The translations under genes and the position numbers were made by a program. 64,000 nt of DNA from Prorocentrum cordatum (taxonomy: Eukaryota; Sar; Dinophyceae; Prorocentrales; Prorocentraceae), in NCBI GenBank assembly GCA_963575745.1, contig CAUYUJ010015749.1:841443-905442 (forward strand). The letters are read 5' to 3'. Shown here one piece after another: positions 1 through 11,336 of the stretch (the stretch's first letter is position 1; each line of letters opens with the position of its first letter). Below the pieces are notes generated by a model that had not been told where the DNA came from, did not search any database, and saw only the letters and a program-made list of their open reading frames with translations.

Positions 1-735
1 GTGCCTCTAGGGGGTCTCTTGGGGCCTCTTGGGGGTCTCTTGAGGGCCTCCTGGGGGCCTCTTGGGGGCCTCTTGGGGCCATCTTGGGGCCATCTTGGGA
101 CCTCTTGGGGCCTCCTGGGCGCTTCTTGGGGCCATCTTGGAGGAGATCGATCAAACAAGAGGGGAGCATTCATTTGCCCCCCCCCCCAGGAGGCCAAAAT
201 GGAGCCAAAACCTTAGTAAAGCCAGTGATTTTGGCTTCCTCGCCGAGGGTTTTGGCATTCTCGCCGACGCCTCTTGGAGCAACTTGGGTGCCTCTGGGGG
301 GCCTCTTGGGGGTCTCTTGGGGGCCTTCTGGGGGCCTCTTGGGGGCCTCTTGGGGCCATCTTGGGGCCATCTTGGGACCTTTTGGGGCCTCTTGGGCGCT
401 TCTTGGGGCCATCTTGGGTGAGATCGATCACAGGAGGGGGGGGTACTAATTAGAGCCCCCCCAGGAGGCCAAACTGGGGCCAACACCCTAGTAAAACCAA
501 TGATGTTGGCTTCCTCGCCGAGGCCGTTTTGGCATTCTCGCCGAGGCCTCTTGGAGCATCTTGGGTGCTTCAGGGGGGTCTCTTGGGGCCTCTTGGGGGT
601 CTCTTGGGGGGCTCCTGGGGGCCTCTTGGAGGCCTCTTGGGGCCATCTTGGGGCCATCTTAGGACCTCTTGGGGCCTCCTGGGCGCTTCTTGGGGCCATC
701 TTGGGTGAGATCGATCACGGGAGGGGGGGGTTCTA
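1..735. repeat. Tandem array of ~280 bp units
   Basis: Three successive units share the landmark gagatcgatca at 143, 420 and 707 (spacing 277 and 287). Each holds a run of short CTCTTGGGGGC-like sub-repeats followed by a shared segment ending in a CCAAAA-rich stretch. The array runs off the left edge of the window, so its full copy number is unknown. Open frames here are just the repeat translated and are not supported as genes. Confidence 0.85.
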
Positions 736-1935
736 ATTAGGCCTCTCCCCCTCTTCCTTTTCCTCCCTTTCCTTCTCCTCCTCGTCCTCCTCCTCGTCCT
801 CCTCCTCCTTTTCCTCCTTCCTCCCTCCCTTCTTCCCTCCCTCCCCTCCCTCCTTGCCTCCCTCCCCCCTCCACCCTTCTTCCATTCCTCCCATCCTTCC
901 TCCCCTCGTGTTTCAATCCCTGTCCCACCTCGTCCGCCCCCGCCCTGCCCCCCGCAAGAGGTGACCGACCTGCGGGCGCACCCGAGACGCCCTCGGCTGC
1001 CGGGCTCGCCCCTGCCGATCCCGACGCCCGTCGTCTGAAGTATGGATTCCTTCGTCCTCCTCCTCCTCCTCCTCCTCCCCCCCTCCTCCTCCTCCTCCTC
1101 CTTCCTCCTCCTCCTCCTCCTCCTCCTCCTCCTCCTCCTCCTCCTCCTCCTCCTCCCCCTCCTCCTCCTCCCTCGCCTCCTCCTCCTCCTCCTCCTCCTC
1201 CTCCTCCTCCTCCTCCTCCTCCTCCTCCTCCTCCTCCTCCTCCTCCTCCTCTCCTCCGCCTCTCCTCCTCCCTCCCTCCCTCCCTCCCTCCCCTCCCTCC
1301 CCTCCCTCCCTCCCTCCCTCCCTCCCTCCCTCCCCCCCCCCTCCTTCCCTCCCTCCCTCCCTCCCTCCCTCCTTCCTCCTCATCCTCCTCCCCCTCCTCC
1401 TTCATCACTTGTACCCCAAGCAGTGCTTGTACGTGGGTTGTTTTGCTTCTGTTCGGCCTGGCGGCTTCATGCCAGCCGTCGCCGCCCCCACCGCCGCCGC
1501 GTCGCCGCCCAGCCTCCCTCCTCCTCCTTCTCCTCCTCCTCCTCCTCCTCCTCCTCCGCCTCCTCCTCCGTCCTCCTCCTCCGTCCTCCTCCTCCTCGTC
1601 ATCATCATCAGCAGCATCATCAGCCTGTTCCTCCTCGTCCTCCTCCTCCTCCTCATCCTTTTCCTCCTCCTTCTCCTCCTCATCCATCTCTCCTCCTCCT
1701 CCTCCTCCCATCCTGTTCATCCTCCTACTACTACTCCTCTCCTTCTCATTATCCTTCTCCTTATCCTTCTCATCCCCCTCCCCCTCCTCCCCTCCTCCTC
1801 CTCTTCCTCTCTCCTCCTCCTCCTCCTCCTCTTCTTCCTCTTCCTCATCCTTATCCTCTTCCTTCTCCTCCTCCTCCTCCTACTCCTCCTCTTCCTCCTC
1901 CTTCTCTTCCTCCGCCCCGTCCTGCGTCCTTGTAA
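736..1935. repeat. Pyrimidine-rich block, mostly (CCT)n
   Basis: Nearly pure C/T on the plus strand, with long perfect (CCT)n at about 1044-1255 and 1508-1600 and CCCT-type runs at 1265-1380. About 100 bp near 935-1038 and 60 bp near 1405-1500 are ordinary GC-rich sequence. Poly-Ser/Leu/Pro frames on plus and poly-Gly/Glu/Arg frames on minus are microsatellite translations. Confidence 0.9.
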
Positions 1936-2630
1936 GCAGCTCTTCCCTGTCGCACCCCGAGGCGCGTCGACAGGGCGGGCCAGACTTTCGCGTGAGATGC
2001 CTCACCAGCCATCATCCATAAACCTAAACGTGTGCAAGAGGTTCACGGACGGAGGGTGGTTGGTTTTCTAGATGTGTTTCTCGCTTTAGCGCCGCGCACC
2101 TTCGTTTCGAGAGTTCGCACGAGTTTCGCGGATGGAGGGCGGGCCGTTTTCACAATGCGGTTCTCGCGCTAGCGCCGCGCATGTTTGTCTTTACAAGGTG
2201 GTATGAGTTTCACGGATCGAGGGCAGCATCTGTTCAACGTGCGGTTCTCGCCGTAGCGCCGTGCACATTGTCTTCAAAGCTCACAAGAGCTTCACGGATG
2301 GGGGGCGGTACTTTTTCAAAATGGGGTTCTCGCCGTAGCGCCGCGCACATTCGTATTAGGAGTGTGCAGCAGTTTCAAGGATTGGTATGGCTGACGTCCC
2401 AGCAATCCAGCTGTGGCATGATGCAGGGCTGTCAGGGCGCAACAGTCATATTGGTTCGTGGCGTTGAAATCCAAGGACTGGTGTTTTGGCACGGCTCAGT
2501 ATTTCCAGGCGTTTGTCTTACAACGGGCAAATCCCTTAGCACAGATAGATCGTTGCAGAGACCTATGGAGATGCAACTTGGAGGGAGGGCTTATTGCAAC
2601 ATCGTTGATACGTCTCGGGTTTACACTGGT
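1936..2630 (+). repeat. Composite dispersed repeat, copy 1
   Basis: It has a head around 1940-2000 (CTGTCGCACCCCGAGG ... GGGCGGGCC), then about four ~82 bp monomers (GCAAGAG-TTCACGGA-GAGGGCGGG ... GTTCTCGC-TAGCGCCGCGCAC), then a ~230 bp tail with a CGTTGCAGAGACCTATGGAG-like block. It ends in GGTTTACACTGGTC against a pyrimidine block. The same module order recurs at 38.3, 46.4 and 47.4 kb in the same orientation. Confidence 0.8.
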
Positions 2631-3200
2631 CTCTTCCCCCTGCGGCCTCTTTATTATCCTCCTTCTTCACCTCATATTCCTCCTCCCTCCTTGTCCTCCT
2701 CCTCTCTCCTTGTCCTCCTTATTCTCATCCTCCGCCTCCTCCTCCGCCCCACTCCTTGTTATCATCATCCCTCCTTTCTTTCTCCTCCTTCTCCTCCTCT
2801 TTTTCCTCCTCCTCCTCCTCTTCCTAATTATTCCCCTCCTTGTCTTCCTTATGTGTGCCTCTGGTCTCCTCCTTCCCACCATCATGAGCGATACCATCAT
2901 TATCGTCTTCAGTGACTCGCAGAGCTTCCCTAGGAGCGTTAGCGGCGAATCTAGAAGAGTAATTCCGGCGCGCTGGGGGGCTAGTTGGCAAAACAAATGT
3001 CGACGGATGCTTTGTGTGTTTTGGCTTTTTTAAAATTTGATTTCTCGAAATTTGAAAGGTAGTTAGAGCCCTAGTATTTCCCCCCCCATATTCGATCTTA
3101 TTCCCGCTCGCCATCTTATTATCAGGTCGATCGGGTACCTACTACTGTCAAAAAGCATTCCGGCGGGATCGGCTGTTTCGTGTCATGTTGGCAGGTGCTG
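2631..3200. other. Pyrimidine block then unique AT-richer sequence
   Basis: 2640-2830 is imperfect (CCT)n/(CTT)n. From 2830 to 3200 the sequence is of more balanced composition. No gene, exon or structured element is recognised there. Confidence 0.5.
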
Positions 3201-3204
3201 TCGG

Positions 3205-4255
3205 TTTTCTGCACTTAACTCGAGCTGTAGGAGAGCTACAGAGCTGGTAGAACACCTAATCGATCTAGAATCGTCAGGCGCGTACGCCTCAAGCATCTAG
3301 ATGTCTGAACTCGGTCTGCTACCAGAGCTAGGTCCGCGAAACTATTCGTACTCTACTATTTTTTGATATGATAATGAGTTTATTGACTTAACTCGAGCTG
3401 CTGAAGAGCTACAGAGCTGTTCGGCAGCAATCGGAAGGAAATCATCAGGCACGCTAGTTTAAAGTATCTAGACGCCCGAACTCGGTCTGCTATTAGAGCT
3501 GGGTCCGAAAAACTGTTCGGATTCTGCTAATGTTCTAGAGATGGTGATGATTTTCTTGACTTAAATCGAGCTGCAGATAAGCTACAGAGCTGTTCGCACA
3601 GCAATTGGAATGAAATCACCAGGCGCGCTAGCTCAAAGTATCTAGACGCCTGAACTTGGTCTGCAATCAGAGCTGGGTCCGAAAAACTATTCCTACTCTG
3701 CTAATTGTTCAGAGATGCTGATGTTTTTCTTGACTCAACGGGAGCTGCAGATGAGCCACAGATGTCCCCAGCACAGCAACCAGAAGGAACTGACCAGGCG
3801 CGCTGGCTCAAAGTGTCTAGACGCCTGAACTCGGTCTGCTATCAGAGCTGGGTCCGAAAACCTATCCGTACCCTGGTAATTTCTGGAGATGGTGATGATT
3901 TTCTTGACTTAACTCGATATGGCGATTAGCTACAGAGCTGTTTGTCATAAGTCGAAAGGGAATTATGAGAAGCGCTTGTCTAAATTATCTAGACGCCTGA
4001 TTTAGGGTCTGCTGCCAGAGCTGGGTCAGAAAAAACTAGTTGTACTCTGCTAAATTTAGAAAGATGATGGTGACTTTCTTGAGGTAACTCGAGCTGCAGA
4101 GGAGCTACAGAGCTGTTTGGCACAGAACCGGAAGGAATTTATCAGACGCGCTAGTTTCTATCGAGATGCCCGAACTCGTCACGCTTTCAGTGTTGGAACC
4201 AGACAACGATTCGTACTCGATGATTTTTTCCAGAGATAACGATGCCTTTCTTGAT
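3205..4255 (+). repeat. Tandem array of ~175 bp units, about six copies
   Basis: The landmark CTTGACTTAACTCGAGCTG (and variants) recurs near 3215, 3383, 3557, 3732, 3903, 4079 and 4252, a spacing of 168-176 bp. Each unit also carries GAGCTACAGAGCTG, a TCTAGACGCCTGAACTCGG block and GAGCTGGGTCCGAAAAAC. Units are diverged from one another. The last one runs straight into a (CCT)n tract. No coding potential is consistent across units. Confidence 0.88.
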
Positions 4256-5190
4256 CTTTCCCCTCCTTCCCCTCCTTCTGCTCCTCCTCCTCCTCCTCCT
4301 CCTCCTGCTTCTCTTTCTCACCCTGCTCCATCTCCTTTCTCCTCACTCCTTCTCCTCTAAGTCCTCCTCCATGAGACCGCGCCCTCGCGCGCGCAATGCG
4401 AGATTGCCGCGCCCGCATTGCACGGAAGCTCTACGAGTTCCCGGCGGTAACCAAGGTTGACGGTTTACCGCCGGCTCCCGGTATCATTATCGTCGCCATC
4501 ATCATCGTTTCTCGTCGCCCTTGCTACTCGAACCGGTCGCCGGCATGAGTCATCAGCAGGTTGTTGCTGCATAATCCTCAGCATTTATCCTACGGATGCT
4601 GGTGCTGGTTCTGCTGGCGCTTCCCCTCCTCCTCCTCATCCTGACCCTCATCGTGCTCCTCCTCATCCTCCTCCTCCTCCTTGTCCTTGTCCTCCTCCTC
4701 CTCCTCCTCCTCCTCCTCCTCCTCTTCCTCCTCCTCCTCCTCCTCCTTCCGAGGCGTGGGCTCCTCCTCCTCCTCCTCCTCCTCCTCCTCCTTGGAAAAC
4801 AGGTAACATAATAGTAGAATGTGTTTGTTTGATGTCAGGGCCGCGGAACTTGTTCCAGGCCCATTTGTTCTGGGGCCTACCGCGCAGGACATTTGACCCG
4901 GGACCCCTCCTTCTCATCCTCTCCCCCCCTCCTCATTAAACCTCATTGCTCCTCCACCAGCCCATCCCCCCCTTACTCGTCTCATCCTCCTCATCCCCTT
5001 CCCACCCCCCTCTTCATGTCCCCCCCTCCTCATCCCCCTCCTCCATTCCCTACATCCCGTTCGTCTCCTCCTCCTCCTCCTCCTCCCCCTCCTCCTCCTG
5101 CTCCTCCTCCTCCTCCTCCTGCTCCTCCTCCTTCTCCTCCTCCTCCTCCTCCTCCTCCTCCTCCTCCTCCTCCAGTCCATCTCCCTCCTG
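4256..5190. repeat. (CCT)n blocks with short non-repeat gaps
   Basis: Pyrimidine trinucleotide runs occur at 4256-4370, 4618-4795 and 5060-5175, with looser pyrimidine sequence between 4900 and 5060. The intervening 4380-4600 and 4800-4900 are ordinary GC-rich DNA with no recognised gene. Confidence 0.85.
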
Positions 5191-5440
5191 CCGCCCTCTT
5201 CCTCTCCTCTCGCCTGCTGGTCCGAGCCACGTCGGCCGGTCGCGATCGATCCCCGGCCCGGGCCGTGCCGCGCACGGCCGCCCGTGGAGGTGCATCAAGG
5301 CTGCCAGCGGCGCACCGTGGGCCGTTGCCCGGTGATCTGGCGGAGTGGAGCGCCGATCGGTCGGGGCGCAGGAGGCGGGGGTCAGTGCAGGCGGGGGTCA
5401 GCCAGAGAGCCGGATCTTGCACCTAGGCCTTTTGGAGGGT
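5191..5440. other. GC-rich unassigned segment
   Basis: About 250 bp of GC-rich sequence is open in all three plus frames and in minus frames. None of the frames has a recognisable motif, so no product can be supported. It could hold an exon following the (CCT)n tract. Confidence 0.3.
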
Positions 5441-5660
5441 CGGAGCAGATGGGGTCGGAGGGTCGCGCCGCATCGCCGATGCATCGGCGATGCGGCTCAA
5501 TGTGGAGCCCGGTTTGCTTCACGTCGGCGTTGCCGATGCATCGCCCACGTCGACGACGCATCGCCAGTGTATCGCCGGTGCATCGTGGATGCATCGCGGA
5601 TGCATCGCCGATGTATCGGCGATGCGGCGCGATCCTCCGACCCCATCTACTCCGACCCCA
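5441..5660. repeat. Short palindromic 12 bp repeats (GCATCGCCGATG)
   Basis: Many copies of GCATCGCCGATG and its near variants are packed here. They include a perfect 30 bp palindrome at 5467-5496 centred on GATGCATC. A related palindrome is found at 48768-48791, and a derivative array (CGTCGCCGACG type) at 49280-49370. Such sequence will form hairpins. Frames through it encode low-complexity His/Arg/Asp repeats. Confidence 0.8.
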
Positions 5661-5958
5661 TCTAAGAGGCCTCGATTGCAGGATCCTGCAGGGCCAGGGT
5701 CGCACTGACCTGGGTTTGGGCGCAGGATTTGGCAGGATTCTGCAAGGCCTGACTGAGCCAGGCTTGGATTGACCCGGGTCAGAAGATCCCCGAACTGGAA
5801 ATTCGCGACGCGTCGCATCTGCTCGCAGGCGGCGTTTCTCCCCCCAGCCCCCGGGTGCCGCCCGAAAAGTTTTGGGCCGCTCATGGGACGGAGGGGGCCC
5901 ACACACCCGCAGGGACCTGTTCGGAGGCACCCCGCATCGAGGACGCAAGCCCCCCCCC

Positions 5959-6102
5959 CAGGGCTGGACCTAAACTGTGTTTTGGCGATTTCGTGGGCCG
6001 TTTTTGTTTCGATTTCGTTTTGCGGCAAGGGCGGATTGAAGACAAAACTAGGGAAAACGAAAGCAAAACGAAAACGAAAAACACCGTTCAGGTTCAGCCC
6101 TG
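5959..6102 (+). mobile_element. hAT-like MITE, copy 1
   Basis: This 144 bp foldback element starts CAGGGCTGGACCTAAAC and ends GTTCAGGTTCAGCCCTG, so the termini are inverted repeats beginning CAGGG. The interior is a longer imperfect hairpin rich in TTTTCG/CGAAAA. Flanking 8-mers are cccccccc (5951-5958) and cccccctc (6103-6110). That fits an 8 bp target duplication but is weak evidence alone because the site is C-rich. CAGGG termini with 8 bp duplications are typical of the hAT superfamily. No transposase is encoded. Confidence 0.8.
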
Positions 6103-6960
6103 CCCCCCTCCCTCGTACATCCCGGGGTTGGACCCCAAGTGTTGGGTCCGTTCGAGAGCCCCACGGAGCTTGGGATAGCGGTCGGCAGATCCCTGTGACA
6201 CGCGGTCGGGCCGAGGTATAAGATCGAGGTCGGTTCGGGGAGGGTGCCCTCGTGTTCTGCGTGCGTGTCGGATCTGTTGGCGCATCTTGGGGGAGGATAC
6301 CCGCGAGTGATCCTCTGGTTTGAGGTGTGTTTGGCCGGCGGAGGGTCTCATGTTCTTCAGGGAGGTTCTTCTTTGTCTCAGGTCCGACCGTATCCAAACC
6401 AGCTTTGCAGGGGGCGTATTGCGAGCTTGTGGTCTCTGGGTGCTGCTGCGTTGGGCCCTCTTTGAGGGCACCCCGAGAGGGGCCCCTTTGGGGGCCTTTT
6501 GGGGGCCCAGGCGCGGTCTTGATCGCGAAGGGTCTGCAGAATTCTGTCGAATAGGCTCGCTAGGGCTACGTGTGCGCAAGTTTGAGGGTGTTTGGGGCGG
6601 TCTAGGTCTTTTCTTTCCAGCCACATTGACTCGTGTTGGGGGCGTCTTGCGGTCCTCTTGGGGCTTCGTTGGGGCTTCCTGCAAGTTACGTGCCGATTCC
6701 GCAAGCGTGCGCAAATTCGCGGGCCTAGCAAGAGAGAGCAACGGAGATCAGGTGTTGCAGGGCTTCCTGTGGAGGGACTACAGGAAGGGATTTCAATGAG
6801 CCATTCAGCCAGGTGGCGTGTCGGCGTAATTATCGACGCTCCGCGTAATTATCCCCAGCAGACCGTCCAGACACGATGCCCAGGCGAATTGCCTTGATGA
6901 GGAAAGTATGGACGCAATCAGTGGAAAAAAGAGTTGGGGGGCAGCCGTTCTCTTTAGAAG
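6103..6960. other. Non-repetitive stretch without a recognised gene
   Basis: About 850 bp of mixed composition. Short runs such as GGGCCCTCTTTGAGGGC near 6455 resemble the GGGCCC foldback family seen at 14.3 and 60.3 kb. Open frames on both strands show no conserved motif, and no exon can be supported. Confidence 0.4.
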
Positions 6961-6964
6961 GGCG

Positions 6965-7140
6965 AGGGGGAGGAAGGATGAAGAAGAGGAGGAGGAGGAA
7001 GAAGAGGAGGAGGAGGAGGGGGAGGAGGAGGAGGTGGAGGAGGAGGTGGAGGCGGAGGTGGAGAAGGAGGAGCTGGAGGAGGAGGAGGAGGAGGAGAAGG
7101 AGGAGGAGGAGGGGGAGGAGGAGAAGGAGAGCGAGCAGAA
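6965..7140. repeat. (GGA)n purine block
   Basis: An imperfect GGA/GAG trinucleotide tract on the plus strand. The Glu-rich plus frame and the Pro-rich minus frame across it are translations of the repeat. Confidence 0.9.
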
Positions 7141-8190
7141 GTCAGAGGAAATTTACGGAAAATGTCCCCACTCTGAGTCAGGTGCCCTAGCTGGGAGAAC
7201 GAGGATGATGAGGAGAAGGAGGTCAAGGAAGGGGAGGAGGAAGAGGATGGCATGTCGTCTTGGATCCATTTTGGGAGCGGCTGGACCTTCTTGGGGTTCT
7301 CTCGGGGCCTTCTTGGGACCTCTCATAAAGCCATCTTTGAGCACATCCATCATCAAGTGCCTAGTTATACCCCTACCGCCTGAGAAATCGTTTCTTGTAG
7401 CTCTTGTGTGCGACCGCGGAACCATCTTGGGCCGCAGATGCCCATCGGAAGCGAAAAGGCGAAGCGGCTTTGGGCCTCTCGGGGGCGTCCTTCGGGGGCT
7501 CCGGGGAGAGCGGGGGGAGGGGGGGAGGATCGGACGGGGTTAGGACAGGGATATATCCGTTCCAGAGCGTTCCAGAACGCTGTCAGATCGTTCCGGAACG
7601 CTCTGAGAAGGCCGCGGCGCCCGAGACATCCTCCATAGCCGCCGGATCTGAGAGATTCTCGATTCATCTTCACCCGATGTTATGCTCGCCCTGGCTGGGT
7701 CTTAGGGGAGACGAAGGAGGATACGCTGGAGTGGGAGGAGGGCGAGGAGAGCCGCCTCCTCCTCCTCCTCCCCCTCCTGTAGCGGCATCGCTCGCGCGCA
7801 CCAGCCTGCACAGTCGACAGGACAGGATCAGATTTCACCGATCCAGCGACGGGCTACGCCATACCACTGTCGGCATACCTTCCGACACAAAGCCCCACTC
7901 GTCGAGTACAAAGAGGAAGCCACCTCCTCCACAATCCCCTCGCTTCGCAGTGCAGACAAGCCCCCTGATCTCCAGGCCGGTCTCCCTCTGGGCTCCGTTG
8001 CGGGAGGCCCGCTTGCAGGCCATGCGAGGGGGGTCGGTGTCGTGGCTCCGCTGGCACGCGCGGACGGTGCCGCAGCGCTCGTCGAGAGCCTGTGCTGAGC
8101 ACAAGCCGCGCACAAAGGGGGGGGGCGCGAGGGGGGCGGCCGCCTGAGAGGGCGGGGGAGCTTCTGGAAGGGAGGGCTTCCTTCTTGCAG
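7141..8190. other. Unassigned region with a short dispersed repeat at ~7555-7640
   Basis: No gene is recognised. At about 7555-7640 there is a segment of GTTCC-GAACGCT inverted motifs followed by GAGACATCCTCC. It recurs at about 52525-52620 and is thus a dispersed repeat. Minus-strand frames near 7830-8100 are open but carry no identifiable motif. Confidence 0.4.
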
Positions 8191-8194
8191 TGGA

Positions 8195-8368
8195 GACCCA
8201 TGCCAAGAGACGCCCTGCCTGCCTCCAGGGTGCCCTGGGCTTCGTGGGTCTCGATGGCTCTGCTGTGGAAGGCGTGGCGCTCCCACGCCAGAACTCCATC
8301 GGCGCCCTGGGGGTCCAGGGCTGGGTTTCCCGTGGAAGGCCTCGTGTGGTCGGGCTCCGACTATACCG
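8195..8368 (+). repeat. Dispersed ~175 bp repeat, copy 1
   Basis: This segment begins GACCCATGCCAAGA and includes CTCCAGGGTGCCCTGGG and CAGGGCTGGGTTTCC. It aligns essentially without gaps to 34235-34412. Both strands stay open in both copies. The left half is itself partly palindromic. The copy at 34 kb interrupts a decayed LINE, so a mobile origin is likely. Confidence 0.7.
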
Positions 8369-8664
8369 CCAAGACGCTGAAATAAGGACCGCTTTGGGTT
8401 CGGAAGGGGCTCGGGGATTTGGGTCGTTTCTTAGATTTATGTCGCGGGATTTGCTTGTGGCCTAGGCCCACCGTGGCCAGAAAAGCCCCTTGATTCCTTA
8501 TTTGGCGTTCCTTCTGTAGCACCTCGACTGTAGGGGCCCTCCCAGCTTCTGAAACCCTTCTTGGAAGCCCCTCGAAGGCCCCTTCCGGCAGGCCCCGGCC
8601 CTGCCAGCAGCGCGCCGCCTCCTCTCGGAAGGCCCTCTCCCTCGCGCCTCGCCCTCCCCTAGCA
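8369..8664. other. Intervening sequence, nothing recognised
   Basis: About 300 bp between a dispersed repeat and the second hAT-like MITE. No coding or repeat structure is evident. Confidence 0.4.
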
Positions 8665-8812
8665 CAGGGCTGGACCTCAACTGTGTTTTTGGTGATTTTG
8701 CGTGGGCCGTTTTCGTTCTGACCTCCTTTTGCGGTAAAGGCGGATTTGAGACAAAAGCGAGGGAAAACGAAAACGAAACGAGAACGAAAAACACCGTTCA
8801 GGTTCAGCCCTG
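8665..8812 (+). mobile_element. hAT-like MITE, copy 2
   Basis: A 148 bp element with the same termini as the copies at 5959 and 54382 (CAGGGCTGGACCTCAAC ... GTTCAGGTTCAGCCCTG). It is flanked by ccctagca (8657-8664) and ccctggca (8813-8820), an 8 bp target duplication with one mismatch. It has the same TTTTCG/CGAAAA hairpin interior and no coding capacity. Confidence 0.85.
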
Positions 8813-8869
8813 CCCTGGCACACGGGGGAGGCGGGACCTACGGGAGACGGGTCTTCGGCGCGGGCGGCG

Positions 8870-8888
8870 GGCCGCGGCGACGACCACA

Positions 8889-8926
<38 letters not shown>

Positions 8927-9053
8927 CACCACCACCACCACCACCACCACCACCACCACCACCACCACCACGACGACGACGACGACGACGACGACGACCA
9001 CGACGACGACGACGACGACGACGACGACAACGACCACGACCACGACGACGACC

Positions 9054-9091
<38 letters not shown>

Positions 9092-9145
9092 CACGACGAC
9101 GACGACGGCGGCGACGACGACCACGACGACGGCGGCGACGAGATC
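8870..9145. repeat. (ACG)n/(ACC)n microsatellite
   Basis: A long trinucleotide tract of GACGAC interrupted by a block of CCACCA (about 8925-8970). The frames give poly-Arg, poly-Asp, poly-Pro or poly-Val and are not credible genes. Confidence 0.92.
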
Positions 9146-9274
9146 TTCGTCCTGGGGCCGTGGAGGCCCCGGCGAGCTCTCGCGAAAGACGCAGCACTTG
9201 CGACCGGGCGCTCCTTGCCCCCTCGGGGGCCGCCCGCCCGAGGGCACCGCCCTGCGGCCTCCCTCGGCGCCTCG

Positions 9275-9475
9275 GCGCCGCTCGGCCGTGTGCCCGTTGT
9301 TGTTGTTTTTTTCTCGGCGAGGGCCATCGAGGAGCATCCTGCAGGCTTGGCATCGCTCGGACGTGTGCATTCTTCCTTCGGCGGGGACCATCGAGGAGCA
9401 TCCTTGATCGTTTGGCGAAAAATCCACGCACGAAACCGAAGAAAGCACAGGGAACGGACGTCCGAGCGATGGCCA
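9275..9475. mobile_element. Foldback element of the CATCGCTCGG family, copy 1
   Basis: It begins with a CGCTCGGCCGTGTGC-like end and closes with TCCGAGCGATGGCC, which are inverted relative to each other. An internal GGCATCGCTCGGACGTGTGC duplication (about 9345) and two GACCATCGAGGAGCATCCT-type boxes lie inside. The better-preserved copy is 45725-45899. Confidence 0.6.
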
Positions 9476-9478
9476 GTA

Positions 9479-9665
9479 GGGGAACGAACGATGACATGAA
9501 CGTAAAAACTCGGAGGTCCGCGCGGATTTCTCGGATCGGCGCTGGAGCCCCTTGGCGGCGCCGCCCTCGGCGCGCTCCGCGCGCCAAGGAGGGGTGTCCA
9601 ACGCCGATCCGAGAAATCCGCGCGGACCTCCGAATCGTTATGTTTATCTCATTATTTGTCTCCGC
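9479..9665. mobile_element. Long-TIR foldback element, family CGGAGGTCCGCGCGG, copy 1
   Basis: The left arm contains CGGAGGTCCGCGCGGATTTC then TCGGATCGGCGCTGGA. The right arm carries the same sequence inverted (about 9590-9640). The arms are about 75 bp, and an outer AT-richer part is also inverted. The centre is a CCAAGG/GCGCGC hairpin. Related copies are at 57489-57619 and 61056-61249. No coding capacity. Confidence 0.82.
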
Positions 9666-9774
9666 TCATCGAGCAAAGAAAAATAACACGCACGAGGCCG
9701 AAGAGCGCACGGGGAAGTGGGCCTCCGAGCGACGGCAAGCTCCAGGAGGCGCAAGGCGCAGGGCGTAGGGCGCG

Positions 9775-9955
9775 CCGCCGTCGTCGTCGTCGTAGCCGTC
9801 GTCGCCGTCGCCGACGCCGCCGCCGCCGTCGCCGTCGCCATCGTCGTCGCCGTCGCCGCCGCCATCCTCGTCGTCGTCGCCGTCGCCGCCGCCGTCGTCC
9901 TCCTCGTCGTCGTCGCCGCCGTCGTCGTCGTCGTCGTTACCGTCGTCCAGGGCGC
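9775..9955. repeat. (CGT)n/(CGC)n microsatellite
   Basis: A trinucleotide tract of CGTCGT and CGCCGC. Poly-Arg, poly-Val/Ala and poly-Asp/Gly frames are repeat translations. Confidence 0.9.
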
Positions 9956-10099
9956 AGGGCGCAGGGCGGGAGCGAGCCGGGGGCGCGCGGCCCGAGGTGC
10001 TGCCCCCCGGGAGGCGTCTGCGAGGCGGGCCGCCAGCGAGGGCGGAACCGCCAGGGGTTCGGCTTCGGGCGCACCGGCCACACCAGGGGCTCGAGTGGC

Positions 10100-10459
10100 A
10101 TCATCGTCAGCAGCATGAGCATCAGCATCAGCATCAGCATCAGCATCTTTATCATCAGCATCACCATCACCGCCATCAGCATCAGCACCAGCATCATCAT
10201 CGCCATCATCAGCATCATCATCGCCATCATCAGCATCATCAATATCAGCAATACCGGCAGCAGCATCAGCTCCCCCCCCCCCCCCAAAAAAAAACAAAAG
10301 AACTAACAAACAACATCGGCATCAGGATCATCATCAGCAGCAGCATCCTTATCATCATCATAATCAGCATCAGCATTGTCATCAGCATCGCCATCATCAT
10401 CATCATCATCATCATCATCAGAATCACCAGTATGAAGGTTAAGTATCAGCCTCGTTGTC

Positions 10460-10502
<43 letters not shown>

Positions 10503-10975
10503 ACAGCATTAGCATCATCAACATGAAGACCATCGTCAGCTTCATCGTCAGCATCGTCATCACGATGCTCATCATTTTCACCATCAGCATAATCAGCATC
10601 AGCATCAGCATCAGCATCATCATTGCCATCAGCATCACCAGCATCGTCATCATCATCGTCGTCATCAATATCACCATCAGCATCATCACAGAGTTCGCAT
10701 CATAGACATCAGCATCGTCATCATCAGCAGCATCGTCATTTTGATCGTCATCGCCGTCATCCGCATACCATCACCTTGATCATCCTCATCCTTGAATCAT
10801 CATCACCGTCATTACCACACCGTCATCATCATCGCCATCACCAGCATTAGCATCAGCATCACCATGAGCATCATCTTCATCTCCATCCTCATCATCATCA
10901 TCACCATCATCATCATCACCATCCCCTCATCCTCATCACTAGCAGCATCAGCTCAAGCTCAAGCTTCAGCATCAG
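10100..10975. repeat. (CAT)n/(CAG)n compound microsatellite
   Basis: About 0.9 kb of mixed CATCAG/CATCAT trinucleotides, broken by CCCCCCCC-AAAAAA near 10270-10300. Frames give poly-His/Gln, poly-Ser/Ile and poly-Met/Asp and extend on both strands, which marks them as spurious. Confidence 0.93.
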
Positions 10976-11252
10976 CACCCCCACTCCTTGTGGCCCCGAC
11001 CGATCTGAGGCCGCTCCACCTTCCGCGTCCTCCTGCCGCCCCATGCTCCGTGCAAGAAGTGTGCTCGTTATCGTGTGTGTCTCGTCCTCCTCGTCAGTTC
11101 CCCCGACTCCTCCGTGCCCGCGCGGCCATTACCTTCCTCCGCAGCGAGGTGGAGAGAGGACGAGACACCACGCCGAGGTGCGCAGCACGGACTCACTTTC
11201 TCGCGCGCGCTCTCTCTCTCCCTCTCCCTCTCCCTCTCCCTCTCCCTCTATT

Positions 11253-11286
<34 letters not shown>

Positions 11287-11336
11287 CCGCTCTCTCTCTC
11301 TCTCTCTCTCGCAGGCCGATCTTCCTTTCTGTTCAG
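10976..11336. other. GC-rich spacer with (CT)n tract
   Basis: 10976-11200 is GC-rich sequence with no recognised gene. 11203-11310 is a (CT)n/(TCTCTC) dinucleotide tract. Confidence 0.7.

Noticed and set aside
935-1038. Possible short exon reading EVTDLRAHPRRPRLPG to a TGA at 1036
   Set aside because: Only ~28 codons, no acceptor with a clear tract, and no motif. Not distinguishable from chance in GC-rich DNA.
736-1935. Frames of up to ~330 codons rich in Gly/Glu/Arg (minus) or Leu/Ser/Pro (plus)
   Set aside because: They are translations of (CCT)n/(GGA)n in all frames of both strands. The same applies to 6.9-7.2, 13.1-13.4, 24.6-26.0, 36.4-36.6, 39.3-39.7, 40.8-41.7, 45.3-46.4, 51.8-52.0 and 59.8-60.1 kb.
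5191-5440. Exon in GC-rich segment after (CCT)n
   Set aside because: All three plus frames are open with similar composition, so no frame can be preferred.
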